From NCBI GenBank assembly GCA_965646445.1, contig CBFFZW010000030.1:1-46749 (forward strand): a stretch of DNA of 46,749 nucleotides, written 5' to 3'. This document shows positions 24,630-34,200 of the stretch, piece by piece. The stretch is from UBA11524 sp965646445. GTDB lineage: Bacteria; Bacillota; Clostridia; Christensenellales; Aristaeellaceae. How positions within the stretch are numbered: position 1 is the first letter of the stretch; each line of letters starts with the position of its first letter. Under the pieces are notes generated by a model. It was not told the DNA's origin, searched no databases, and was given only the letters and a program-made list of their open reading frames with translations. The position numbers and the translations under genes were made by a program.

Positions 24630-25343
24630 TTATTCTTGCGTGTCGATCGGGCAGGCCCGTTTTCTTTCGGTTTCCTTCTCCGCCATCCGCCACAAAAGGT
24701 TGCGGTTGACGGCGTCCAGGGTGCTGCGAACCACGCCGTGGAGGCTTCCGTCCTCCATCACCGCGGCGCCGGTGAGCACCTTTTCCTCCTCATGAAGCTG
24801 CACCAGGGCCACCGACAGCAGCGCCGCCGGGGTCTGCACCCGCTGCACGCACAGGAGGGTGTAGGCTTCCTCACCCAGGAGGCGGTTCAGGGCGCTGACG
24901 GTGGCCTGGGCCGCCAGGTGATCCTTCCATTTGCTTCCCGCGCCGCCGGAGGCCTCGCCTTGGTAGCTTTCCCCTGCGTAGCATAGCGTCACCCGGACGG
25001 CACAGCGGCTGGCGCTTTCCTCATAGCCCAGGCCGCTGTATTGCACACGGCCCGGCACAGGCGGATCCGCCGCGTCCTCCGCGCAATCCTCCAGCAGGGG
25101 ATTCACAGGCATCTGGGCCACGCTGACGATGCGGTGGTCAATGTCCAGCCCATAGGCTGCGGACAGCGCCGCCTGAATATCCCGCACCACCTGCTTGGCG
25201 TTGCGGGCGCTGTGGGCCAGCACATGGATGGCCTCCAGAGCCTCGCCCTGGTCGTCCGCCAGGAAACGGGCGGCAAAAACGCCCGGCAGCAGCCGGAGCA
25301 TATGCGCGGCTTCCGCCATCCAGGCGGCCGTGAACGTTGCCAT
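24630..25343 (-). CDS. Conserved hypothetical protein, 237 residues
   Basis: A soluble 237-residue protein with no signal peptide or membrane helix. The N-terminal part (1-80) is helical; the rest alternates beta strands (CAVRVTLCYAGESYQGEA) and helices (HLAAQATVSALNRLLG), ending with HGVVRSTLDAVNRNLLW. This two-layer repeat pattern suggests a small ligand-binding or dimerisation domain, but no name can be given. GGGGAGG precedes the ATG. First gene of the HD-GYP operon, behind a strong promoter. Confidence 0.78.
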   Translation of the reverse strand: MATFTAAWMAEAAHMLRLLPGVFAARFLADDQGEALEAIHVLAHSARNAKQVVRDIQAALSAAYGLDIDHRIVSVAQMPVNPLLEDCAEDAADPPVPGRVQYSGLGYEESASRCAVRVTLCYAGESYQGEASGGAGSKWKDHLAAQATVSALNRLLGEEAYTLLCVQRVQTPAALLSVALVQLHEEEKVLTGAAVMEDGSLHGVVRSTLDAVNRNLLWRMAEKETERKRACPIDTQE

Positions 25344-25388
25344 GAAACCGCCTCCCCATCCCGTTCCGCAGCTTTTGAATCTTTCTAA

Positions 25389-25417
25389 ATTATAACGAAA
25401 AAAGATGTCGAAGTCAA
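25389..25417 (-). promoter_or_regulatory. Sigma-A promoter of the HD-GYP operon
   Basis: Minus-strand TTGACT (25412-25417), a 17-base spacer, TATAAT (25389-25394), about 45 bases before the 237-residue gene. With 25542-25570 it makes a divergent promoter pair; nothing else was recognised in 25418-25541. Confidence 0.85.
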
Positions 25418-25541
25418 CCGAGGTTCCGGCCTTTGCCGGGAAAAATTCCCCGTACCGCCTGCTGTGCGAAGCAGACCTTCATCCAATATTGACCAAAGGA
25501 AGCCAAGGCAAACTTGCTAATTTAATCCATCCATTGGGTGG

Positions 25542-25570
25542 TTGTCCCCGGCGTCCTGTTATGGTATAAT
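25542..25570 (+). promoter_or_regulatory. Sigma-A promoter of the hpt gene
   Basis: TTGTCC (25542-25547), a 17-base spacer, TATAAT (25565-25570). The predicted transcript has a leader of about 135 bases before the Hpt start. Confidence 0.82.
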
Positions 25571-25593
25571 GCCAATACACGAGCCGAAGGCTT

Positions 25594-25676
25594 GGGCGGG
25601 TTGGCGGATGGCCGCCATCTGCGTTGTGATGAAGCCTCCAATGGGCTTTGCTCCCTGAAGGCCGATCAGCCCGCCC
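25594..25676 (+). promoter_or_regulatory. Structured leader upstream of hpt
   Basis: A long-range stem GGGCGGG (25594-25600) / CCCGCCC (25670-25676) encloses hairpin GCGGATG/CATCTGC (25604-25622) and hairpin AAGCC/GGCTT (25632-25648), that is a junction-like fold. It matches no riboswitch I can recall, including cyclic di-GMP classes. No U run, so not a terminator as drawn. Confidence 0.45.
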
Positions 25677-25711
25677 CGCGTTGTTTACACAAAGGAAGGA
25701 GACCCGCCCGC

Positions 25712-26071
25712 ATGACCCTGCAAGAATGCTACCAGGCTTTGGATGGTGATTATACCGACGTGTCCGCCCGGCTGCCCAGCGAACGGCTGGTTCAGAAATT
25801 CGTACTGAAGTTCCTGGCCGACCCCAGCTATGATCTGCTGATCTCCTCCCTGCAAAGCGGCGATGTCAGCGAGGCGTTCCGCGCCAGCCATACCCTCAAG
25901 GGCGTGTGCCAGAACCTGAGCTTCACCCGGCTGTACCGTTCCAGCCATGACCTGACCGAAGCTCTGCGCGGCGGCAGCGTCGACGGCTGCGAAGCGCTGG
26001 TCAGCCAGGTCGCGGCGGATTACCGGCAGACCGTTGACGCCATCACCGCTTACCGGGACAGTCAGGGATAA
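25712..26071 (+). CDS. Orphan Hpt-domain phosphotransfer protein
   Basis: A 119-residue all-helical protein. The Hpt signature is AFRASHTLKGVCQNLSF with the phospho-accepting histidine at H60, followed by the paired helix LYRSSHDLTEALRGG. AAGGAAGGAG precedes the ATG at 25712; the frame opens earlier but without a better site. No hybrid kinase or receiver is adjacent. It is divergent from the HD-GYP operon and ends at a strong terminator, so it is a one-gene unit that probably relays phosphate between partners encoded elsewhere. Confidence 0.9.
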   Translation: MTLQECYQALDGDYTDVSARLPSERLVQKFVLKFLADPSYDLLISSLQSGDVSEAFRASHTLKGVCQNLSFTRLYRSSHDLTEALRGGSVDGCEALVSQVAADYRQTVDAITAYRDSQG

Positions 26072-26116
26072 GCCGAAGGCCCTGGCTCCAACCGCATTCA
26101 TTCCATGCATAGAAGA

Positions 26117-26153
26117 AGCGCCGCTGCACATTGATCGTTGCAGCGGCGCTTTT
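26117..26153 (+). terminator. Rho-independent terminator of hpt, convergent with the binding-protein gene
   Basis: AGCGCCGCTGCA / TGCAGCGGCGCT, a perfect 12-pair stem with a 10-base loop, ending in TTTT. On the other strand the stem is followed by TCTTCT, so it may also end the leftward gene. Confidence 0.9.
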
Positions 26154-26165
26154 ATGGCGTTGTCG

Positions 26166-28178
26166 TTACTCGAAAATCATTTCATCCTCACCCAGGGCTT
26201 CCGTTGCCTCCGGGGCCTCGGCAGGGTCGCTCAGGTAAGCGTCCACAATGGCCTGGGCCCAGCTGATATTAGCGCTGATGGCGTAGTTCTGCAGCACCGG
26301 AACAGCAAAGTCAAAGTAAACATTGGAGTACACGGGAATGGTGGGCAGCACCTCAGCGAAGCGCTGCTGGAAGCCCAGCCAGTACCGATAGTAATTCAGC
26401 ACATCGCCGGGTTCACACTGGCGCATATCCATCGCCAAATCGTAGAGCGCCTTGTCCTGGATGCCCGTGCGGTTATCCGTACCCTGGTAAGCGTCCTCGG
26501 TGGCGAAGGTGGCGGAGGGATCGAACACCGTAGCGAAGTTGGTCGCCATGTAGATCATATCGCAGGCGCGTTCCTCCTGACGGTAGTACACCTTCAGCAG
26601 CTCCGCGAAGGGCTTGGCCTCCAGCGTCAGCGATACGCCGATCTGCCTGAGATTGTCCGCCAGCGCCGTCTGCATCGGAGCGGTGATGTCGTTGTCGCTG
26701 GGATAGAGCATGCTCAGGTCGAGGGCCGTCAGCTGGCCGTCGATTTCCTTGCAGCGCACGTCGTCCGCCGCGGGATCGAAGGCCTTGCCATCCCGGTTCA
26801 GCGTCCAGCTGTCCTCCTCCAGGAGGCGGGCCGCCGCGTCCAGATCCAGGTTATACACCGGGATGATGTCCATGGTCATCTGCGCATAGGCGGCCACGGC
26901 TTCCTCATAGGCGGCGCGCTCCTCATCGGAGGCGTCCTCGCCGGGCTCCTCCACGGGAGCGGCCAGGGTGCCCTGGGCCAGCTGGTACATCCACTGGCCG
27001 ATGCCGTAGTAGCCGTCCACCCGCAGGCCGTAGTTGCCCACGGTCTGGGCGATGAAGGCGTCCTTGTCAAAGCTGAGGGCGATGGCCTTGCGCACGGCTT
27101 CGCTGGCCGTGGCGGGGCGCTCGCAGGAGAAGCTGATGAAGCTGTGGCCGCTGCGGGCATAGTTGCTGGTGTTGGCCAGGCCCTGGCCCGCCAGCGCCAT
27201 GCCGCCGCTGATGGCCTCGGCATTGGTCACCTTGTTCAGCAGGCCGATTTCACCCTTGGCCAGCTGATCCATCATGGTGTCCCGGGTGACGGCCTTCACC
27301 GTCAGCGTGGGAATCGAGGGCTTCGCGCCCCTTGAGTTGCCCTTGTAGTTGGGATTCAGCGCGAAGGACGCCGTGCCGCTGGCGCTGTCGTAAGCCGTGA
27401 GCGTATAGGGGCCGCTGACCACCGAGGGGTGGGACAGATAGCCCGTCTGCTCGTCCAGCACCGTCCTGCGCAGAAGGTCGGCGGTGAAGGCGGCGTTCTC
27501 GCCGTCCCGGATAAACACGCCCTGGCCGTCGTCCGCCACGGTGCAGCCGGGAGCAATCACATGGACGGGGTAGGGTGTAACGTTCATCAGCGCCAGCTCA
27601 TAGAAGAAGGGGAGGTATTCCGCCTTCACGGTGATGCTGAACTGATCATCGCTGTACACGCGCACACCGGCGATCATGTCCGCCTCGCCGGCACGATAGG
27701 CGTCGATGCCGACGATGTAGTTGGCGCCGTTCACCGCGCCGCCGATCTCCGCCACCTCGGGCGCGGCGGAAAGCAGGAGGGAGAAGGCATAGTCCCAGGC
27801 CGTGATCCGAGTGCCGTCGGAATACCGAAGGTCGTCGTACAGGGCGATGGTATACACCCGGTTGCCGTCGTTATCCTCGGTAACGGCCAGGCCGCTGACC
27901 ACGGAATCATCAATGCCGTAGTTGCCCTGGGCTTCCTTCCACTCCACCAGGTTGTAGGCGTGGAGCAGCATCCGCACATCCAGATCGGCGGTGTTGGTGC
28001 CCCACATATCCGTGAAGAACCGGCCGCTGAGGGGCGTCAGGGTACCCACGGTCAGCTGGTCGTACGCATAAGTGACGGGAGAGGCGGGTTCGGGCGAAGC
28101 GGCGGGTTCCTCCGCCGCTGCCAGCGCGGCGCCAAGCAACAGCATCAGCGCCAGGAGGCTTGCCAGAATCTTTTTCAT
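26166..28178 (-). CDS. Family 5 (oligopeptide-type) ABC substrate-binding protein, orphan
   Basis: A 670-residue exported binding protein of the OppA/DppA family. ATG 28178 is preceded by AAAGGAG; the open frame runs 42 residues further without a site. Signal MKKILASLLALMLLLGAALA, then a Pro/Glu/Ala linker. Family features include YTIALYDDLRYSDGTRITAWDYAFS, VVSGPYTLTAYDSASG and AVRKAIALSFDKDAFI. No permease or ATPase genes adjoin it. An acidic insertion (EEPGEDASDEERAAYEE) and an acidic tail are unusual. It lies downstream of the giant surface protein in the same direction. Confidence 0.88.
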   Translation of the reverse strand: MKKILASLLALMLLLGAALAAAEEPAASPEPASPVTYAYDQLTVGTLTPLSGRFFTDMWGTNTADLDVRMLLHAYNLVEWKEAQGNYGIDDSVVSGLAVTEDNDGNRVYTIALYDDLRYSDGTRITAWDYAFSLLLSAAPEVAEIGGAVNGANYIVGIDAYRAGEADMIAGVRVYSDDQFSITVKAEYLPFFYELALMNVTPYPVHVIAPGCTVADDGQGVFIRDGENAAFTADLLRRTVLDEQTGYLSHPSVVSGPYTLTAYDSASGTASFALNPNYKGNSRGAKPSIPTLTVKAVTRDTMMDQLAKGEIGLLNKVTNAEAISGGMALAGQGLANTSNYARSGHSFISFSCERPATASEAVRKAIALSFDKDAFIAQTVGNYGLRVDGYYGIGQWMYQLAQGTLAAPVEEPGEDASDEERAAYEEAVAAYAQMTMDIIPVYNLDLDAAARLLEEDSWTLNRDGKAFDPAADDVRCKEIDGQLTALDLSMLYPSDNDITAPMQTALADNLRQIGVSLTLEAKPFAELLKVYYRQEERACDMIYMATNFATVFDPSATFATEDAYQGTDNRTGIQDKALYDLAMDMRQCEPGDVLNYYRYWLGFQQRFAEVLPTIPVYSNVYFDFAVPVLQNYAISANISWAQAIVDAYLSDPAEAPEATEALGEDEMIFE

Positions 28179-28246
28179 GAACGGTGCTCCTTTCTCTGCC
28201 AGGCATGTCCGGTTCTCCGGCCCGTGCCGGAACACAAGCGGCGATA

Positions 28247-28272
28247 CCCGGCACACGTTTCCATGTGCCGGG
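28247..28272 (-). other. Hairpin between surface protein and binding-protein genes
   Basis: Perfect nine-pair arms CCCGGCACA/TGTGCCGGG with an eight-base loop, without a U run. It follows the surface protein stop and probably stabilises or partly attenuates the transcript. Confidence 0.55.
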
Positions 28273-28284
28273 CTCCCGTTTTGA

Positions 28285-31200
28285 TTACTCGATACAGTCG
28301 CCAACGTTCATGACCATGTTCCCAAGGCCCAACGGCACGCCGTACTCATCAATGGTGATGACGGTATCCTCGGGCGCATAGATGACCGTATAGCTCATGT
28401 GACGAGCCTCCATGTTGCCGGCAATCATCCGAATGTTCGGCGTGTAGCCAGCCAGGGCAGGCGTGGCCACATAGAAGCCTTCACCGTACAGCAGAGTATC
28501 GCGGTAGGTGGCCAGCGCTTCCGTGCCATCCTGGTAGACATAGTGCACAGCGATGGTGAACGCCGCCGGGGTGTAGATCACGTCGAAGGTCACATCGCCC
28601 AGCACCGTGCCGGTGACGCGCTCCTGATTGACGTTATAGCCCAGCACCGCGGGAGACGCGATGTTGAAGGGCTGACCATACTGGTATGTGCCGTAGAAGC
28701 TGTCCGCCGCGGGCGTACCGCCCACATTGTTCAGCCAGTAGTTGACCGTGACGCCGTAGGTCTGCAGGGTGTTGACGATGCTTCCCTCGGCGTAGGCCGC
28801 GTCATAGCCGGCGACCGCGTCTTCAGCCACCGTGTAGACGATCTCCGCGCCGTCAGCGGTGTGCGCAGGCAGGGCCGTGAAGGTGTACACCCAGCCCATA
28901 TCCGCGGTGACCAGCTGCTCAGCGACTTCTGCGCCGTCCGCCAGCAGGTTCACCGTGATGGCGTCAGGACGGGTCGCGTAGGCATTGCCGCCGTCGTTCC
29001 AGGTCTTGATGCCGGTGACAGTCACCGCGTCATCCGTGGGAATCTCTTCCTCACCGGGCGTCGGATCCTCGGGATCGACGGGGCCGGTGCCGTCAGCGGT
29101 GGCGATGTTCACCAGTTCAGCGCCCAGGTCGGCTTCCGTGATGGTGTAGGCAGCCTTGACGACCACCGTATCACCAACCGGCAGGGTGACAATCGTCGCC
29201 ACGTCGTCGCTGACCGTGTAGCCCTCGCCCTCCAGGATGACCGCGCCTTCCAGCTGCTCATACACGTTGATGCCGCTGAGCGTCAGGTTGCCGTCGTTGG
29301 TCACGCTGATGTCGAAGGCCGCTTCCTCGCCCAGGGTGAAATAACCCTTATCGGGGAGGTTCGTCAGCGTCTTCTCCAGGGTAAAGGAGGGGTTCGGAGC
29401 CTCGATGTCATCCTCGACAGAGCCAGGAACCACCTCAGGCAAGGGAACATTCGCGGGGCTGGTGCCGGTGGCCGTGGCGGTGTTCACCACGGTGCCCGCC
29501 AGGATGTCCTGCTCCGTCACCACATGGGTATATCGGATGGGCTGCGCAGCGCCGGGCACCAGCGTGAAGGCGTTCTCGCCCTCGGTCAGCATCACCGGCT
29601 CATAGCCAGCCACCGTATCCATGACCTCAATGTTGCTGATGGTCACGTTGCCGTCGTTGTTCACGGTGATGTCATAGGTGATGGTCTCACCCAGGGCGTA
29701 GGCCGTGCCGTTGGCAGGGGTGCTGATCGTTGTTTTGGTGATCGTCAGGTGGGCGTTGGTCGCCGCCGTCGTCACCGTGTCGGTGCTCTGGAAGGACTTG
29801 ACATCAAAGGTGGCCGTAACCGTATTGACGAACTCGCCCGCCAGAATATCGGCTTCCGTGATGGTGTAGGTCGCCGTCGTGCGAACCGTCTCACCCGCGG
29901 GCACATCCGTGAAGACCGACTGTGCCAGCGTCACCCCTTCGATTTCCCTCAGGGTGATGGTCTTGGTCTCATTGTAGATGTTGGTCGCCGTGATGTCGAA
30001 GGTGACCGTCTCGCCCAGGTTATAGCCGTTTCCGGTATGAGCCTTGGTGACAACGTACTGATCGACAGGCGTCTCCGTGGTGCCGTCATTGATGTCGAGC
30101 ATGCCGTTATTCACGGCCACAGCATAGTTATCCGTCACGTCCGCATTGTCCGCGCTGCGAAGGATCTTGACGCCCTCCGCGCTGACAGCCGCCGCATAGG
30201 TGCCGACAAGCACCTTGCTCTGCGCCTGGTCCGTACCGTAGACAACGTCCAGCTTCTCCGTATCACCGTTCAGCAGGCCCGAATTCTCCTCGGGCGCGGC
30301 AACCGTGTACTCCTGCTTCGTGGCTTCATCCGTGACGGTCTTTTCCGTGCCGTCGTAGACATGCGGCTTGGTATTGACCTGGATGGTCACAGGCCGCCTG
30401 GCGACGGTCACGGTGCCAACCTCAGTCTCCACCTTCGTATACTGTTCCGCGTTCGTCAGCACATACCCGAAGGTGTTGTTTTCCTTGGCGTCCTGGGTGT
30501 CCGCGACATCCGTCACCACCGGAGCGCCGCTGATGGTCAGCGTATCGCCGGTGGACAGGGTGAAGGTACCGTCCGCGTTCGGAGTAACCGCCTTACCATC
30601 ATAGGTCACTATGTACACGGGGTGGCTATGGGGCTGACCGTCGTACACCCAGGTCTCCGTGCCGGAGGTGATCTTCAGTTCCGTGGTATTGGCGGTAACA
30701 GTCAGGTCGCCTTCCACCGTGTCGATGACGTAGTTCTCAGCCAGCGTGCCCGCCTTCAGCGCATAGGTGAAGGTGTTCTTGCTGCTGCCCGCCAGCGTCT
30801 GGCTGCCGGTCACGTTGTAGTCCGCGCCCTCGCCGGACACGAAGCCGTCGCCCGTTTCCGTTACAGTGCCGTTCGTCAGCGGCTTGCCGTCATAGGACTT
30901 CTCAGCGTCGCCCGAAGTCATGGTAACCTTCCGCGGGGTGATGGTCAGCTTGCCGTCGACGGGTGCGCCAAAGGTGTAGGCCTTCGTCACATCCACGTCG
31001 CCGCGCATGACCTTGTGGGAAGTCACGGTGTTCACGCCAGCGTCGCTCACGTTCGTGGCGCTGCCTTCAACCACAGCTTCCAGCTTGTCGCCCTCAAGCA
31101 GCACACCCTCGGTGAAGGTGTAGCCGGCATTCGTCAGGGCCGAGCCGTTATACATCTTGGTACCGTCGGCGGCCGTGATGGTGATGGGCGTCGCAATGGC

Positions 31201-34200
31201 CGTGATGGTCAGGGTACCAGGCACCGTCGTGATGTCATAGTTGCCGGTCACATCCTGGCCATTCGCGTCGGTAATCCGCACATCGGCTTCCGCCGTGATG
31301 GCGCCGGGATAAGTGCCGGGCAGCATGCCCTTCGCGCTGGCGGTCACATTGGCCTGATGGCCCGCGACCAGCGCCTGACCCTGGGTTTCATCCACGGTCA
31401 CAACGATCAGATCGTATTCGCTACCGTTGTATGTGCACTCGCCGGACTCGCCCACGAAGGTGACGGGGCGCTTATCAATCGTCAGGCTGCCGTCTTCCAC
31501 CACGAACTCCACGTTGGTAAAGTTCTTGCTGGTGTTCTCGAACTGGCCTGCTGCCAGACCCATCGGGTACTTTTTGGCATCCGTACCAGCAACTTCTGAC
31601 GTGCCGTTGAACTTGATGTTCTCAGCCCCGTACAGCTCATTGCTGATGCTGACCACGTCGTAGCCGATAGCCTTGTGCTCCATCCCATCATAGATCGTGC
31701 TGACCACGTTGCCCTTGATCGTCACGGTCACTTTATCCGCAATGGGATAGATCTTCAGCGTGCCTTCAATCTTCGTAATGTCGTAGTTCTCAGCCTTCGT
31801 GCCTTCCTTCAGCGTATAGGTAAAGGTGTTGAGGCTTTCGCCCTCCAGCGTCTGGCTGCCGGTCACATCGTAAGTCGCTCCTTCGTCGCCAACGAAGCCC
31901 TCGCCGCCAACGGTCACGGTATGATTCGTCAGGGCCGTGCCGTCGTATGTCTTGCTGTCCGTGGCAGAGGTCAGGATTACGGGGCGCTTGGTCACTTCCA
32001 GCGTGCCCTTCACATACTTGACATCATAGTTGCCAAGATCACCGATCACCTTCGCATCAGCCGCAGTATTGTCGCTGATACCGACATCCATCCGGGAACC
32101 CGTCACCGTCGCGGTGATGGTTTCCTGGCCAATCACGGCCCTGCCGTCCACATTGAAGACAGCATCAGTGGGCGCAGCGTTCACATGGCCGTCCACCACG
32201 GCGTACTGGCCGTTGCTCAGCGCAGTGCCATCGTACACCTTTTTATCGCTGGCCGCAATGATCGCGATGGGTCTGGGCGTGATTTGCAGCATTACATCGC
32301 CGCAGATCAGGTCGTTATAGCCAATCTTGGTCGCCTTGACCTGCACAGTGACCGTACCCTCGGACACGTTGGTCACAAAGGGCGCTTCGGTCGTCCACTC
32401 GGCTTCGCCAACCTTGTAATAGATGGTAAAGCCTTCAGCGCCGCTTACCGCAGCGGAAGCAGCGTGCGGATTCCCGTCGTAAGGCCAGCTGCCGCCCTGA
32501 GCCTTCAGCGTGGCGCCTGCCGCCGTAGCCGTCTTAATGGTGAAATCGCCATTGTCGACCGTCACGTCATAGTTGCCATTCGGCGTGAAGTTCGCCGTCA
32601 GGGCATCGGGGTAAGTGCCGACTGCTTCGTCCGTATTCGTGCGGGTATAGGTCACAGTCCCCAGGTCATTGTCATTCACCAGACCTTCAACCGTGCCCGT
32701 GAACGCAGGATCGTTTTCACCAAAGAACTTCTCTGCGTCGTTCACCGTGATGGTCACGGAGCGCGGAGTGACTTCCAGGGTGCCGTCCACGGACTCGCCA
32801 AAGCTGTAGTTGGCCGTCACGTCTACCTGGTTTTCACCTTCGCCGCGCACAACCTTGTAACTCGTCACCTGATTGGCAGCCGTGCCGACATTGGTCTGCT
32901 CACCAGCCGTAGTGACCTGGAGCACATCGCCTTTCCTCAGCACATTGGGCGTATAGGTAAACACATCGCTCGTCAGCGGGTCACCGTCGTACACCTTCTT
33001 ATCACTGCCGGCCGTGATAATGATCTGCGTCGCAATGGGCGTGATCGTCAGCCAGCCGTCGTTCACGACAAACTTCACGTTGGTAAAGTTCGTCGTATCC
33101 GCATTGCTGAACTGTTCAGCCGTCAAGCCCATGTTGGTCGTGCCAACATCCTTACGGATAGCCTCGGCCTTACCAGTGAAGGCAAAGTCGCAGTTCTCGC
33201 CCTCCACGATATACAGCGAATTGCTTGCTGTCGCCGTATAGCCGGTGACGGTCTGATCCGCACCAGTGTAGGGGGAAGTCTTCATATTGCCGGTGATTGT
33301 TACAATCACTTCATCCGTGATGGGGGCAACCGTCAGTTGGCCTTCAGTCTTCGTAATATTGTAGTTGTCAGCCACCGTGTTGTCGTTCAGCGTGTAGGTG
33401 AACGCATTGGCGCTGTTGCCGACATCCGTCTGAGTACCCGTCACATCGTAGGTGGCGCCTTCGCCGGTCACGAAGCCGTCGCCGCCAACGGTCACGGTAT
33501 CATTCGTCAGGGCTGTGCCGTCATACGGCTTGCTGTCCGTGGCAGAGGTCAGAGTCACGGCACGCTTGTTGATGGTCAGGGTGCCTGCTTCCGCAGTGAT
33601 CTCATACTTATCGGTCACGTCCTCCGTGCCGTTCATGATCTGATAGCCTTCCGCAACAGGGTTGTTGCCGGTCTTGCTATCCGCCACGTTCGTCACACTG
33701 CCGGTCGCCTGTGCAACCAGCACATCGCCAGTCTGCAGCGCACCCTCAATGATGCTCACCGCGTCGTTGCTGTGGGCTTCGCCGTTATAGGTCCAGGCAT
33801 CGTCCGCCGCCTTGATGGTGATAGCCGCCTTCTCGCCCCAAACCATGGTCAGTGTGCCTGTGGCGTATTCGACCGTGTAGTTGTTCGGATTGCCCGTCAC
33901 AAATTCGTGCGCCGTCACAACATTGGCAACAGGGCTCTGCACCGGATACTGGATCCTGCCTGCCACCGTCGCACTTAGCTTATCGCTGCCCACCAGACCG
34001 TCTACATCATACTCCGCCCAGCTCTGCTCTTCACCCGTGTAATCGAACTGGTGGTTCTGTGCCGTGATGGTGACGTCCTTGGGGGTAACCTTCAGCACGG
34101 CACTATCCACAGCCGTATTGCTGTAGTTGGGGTTGATGGCCTGTACATAGATCGTGACTTCGCCAACATCCGTCAGACCCAGGGCAACATCCTCAACGGA

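Noticed and set aside
25571..25711. Cyclic di-GMP riboswitch in the hpt leader
   Set aside because: The conserved class I and class II core sequences were not seen, although the neighbouring operon concerns cyclic di-GMP.
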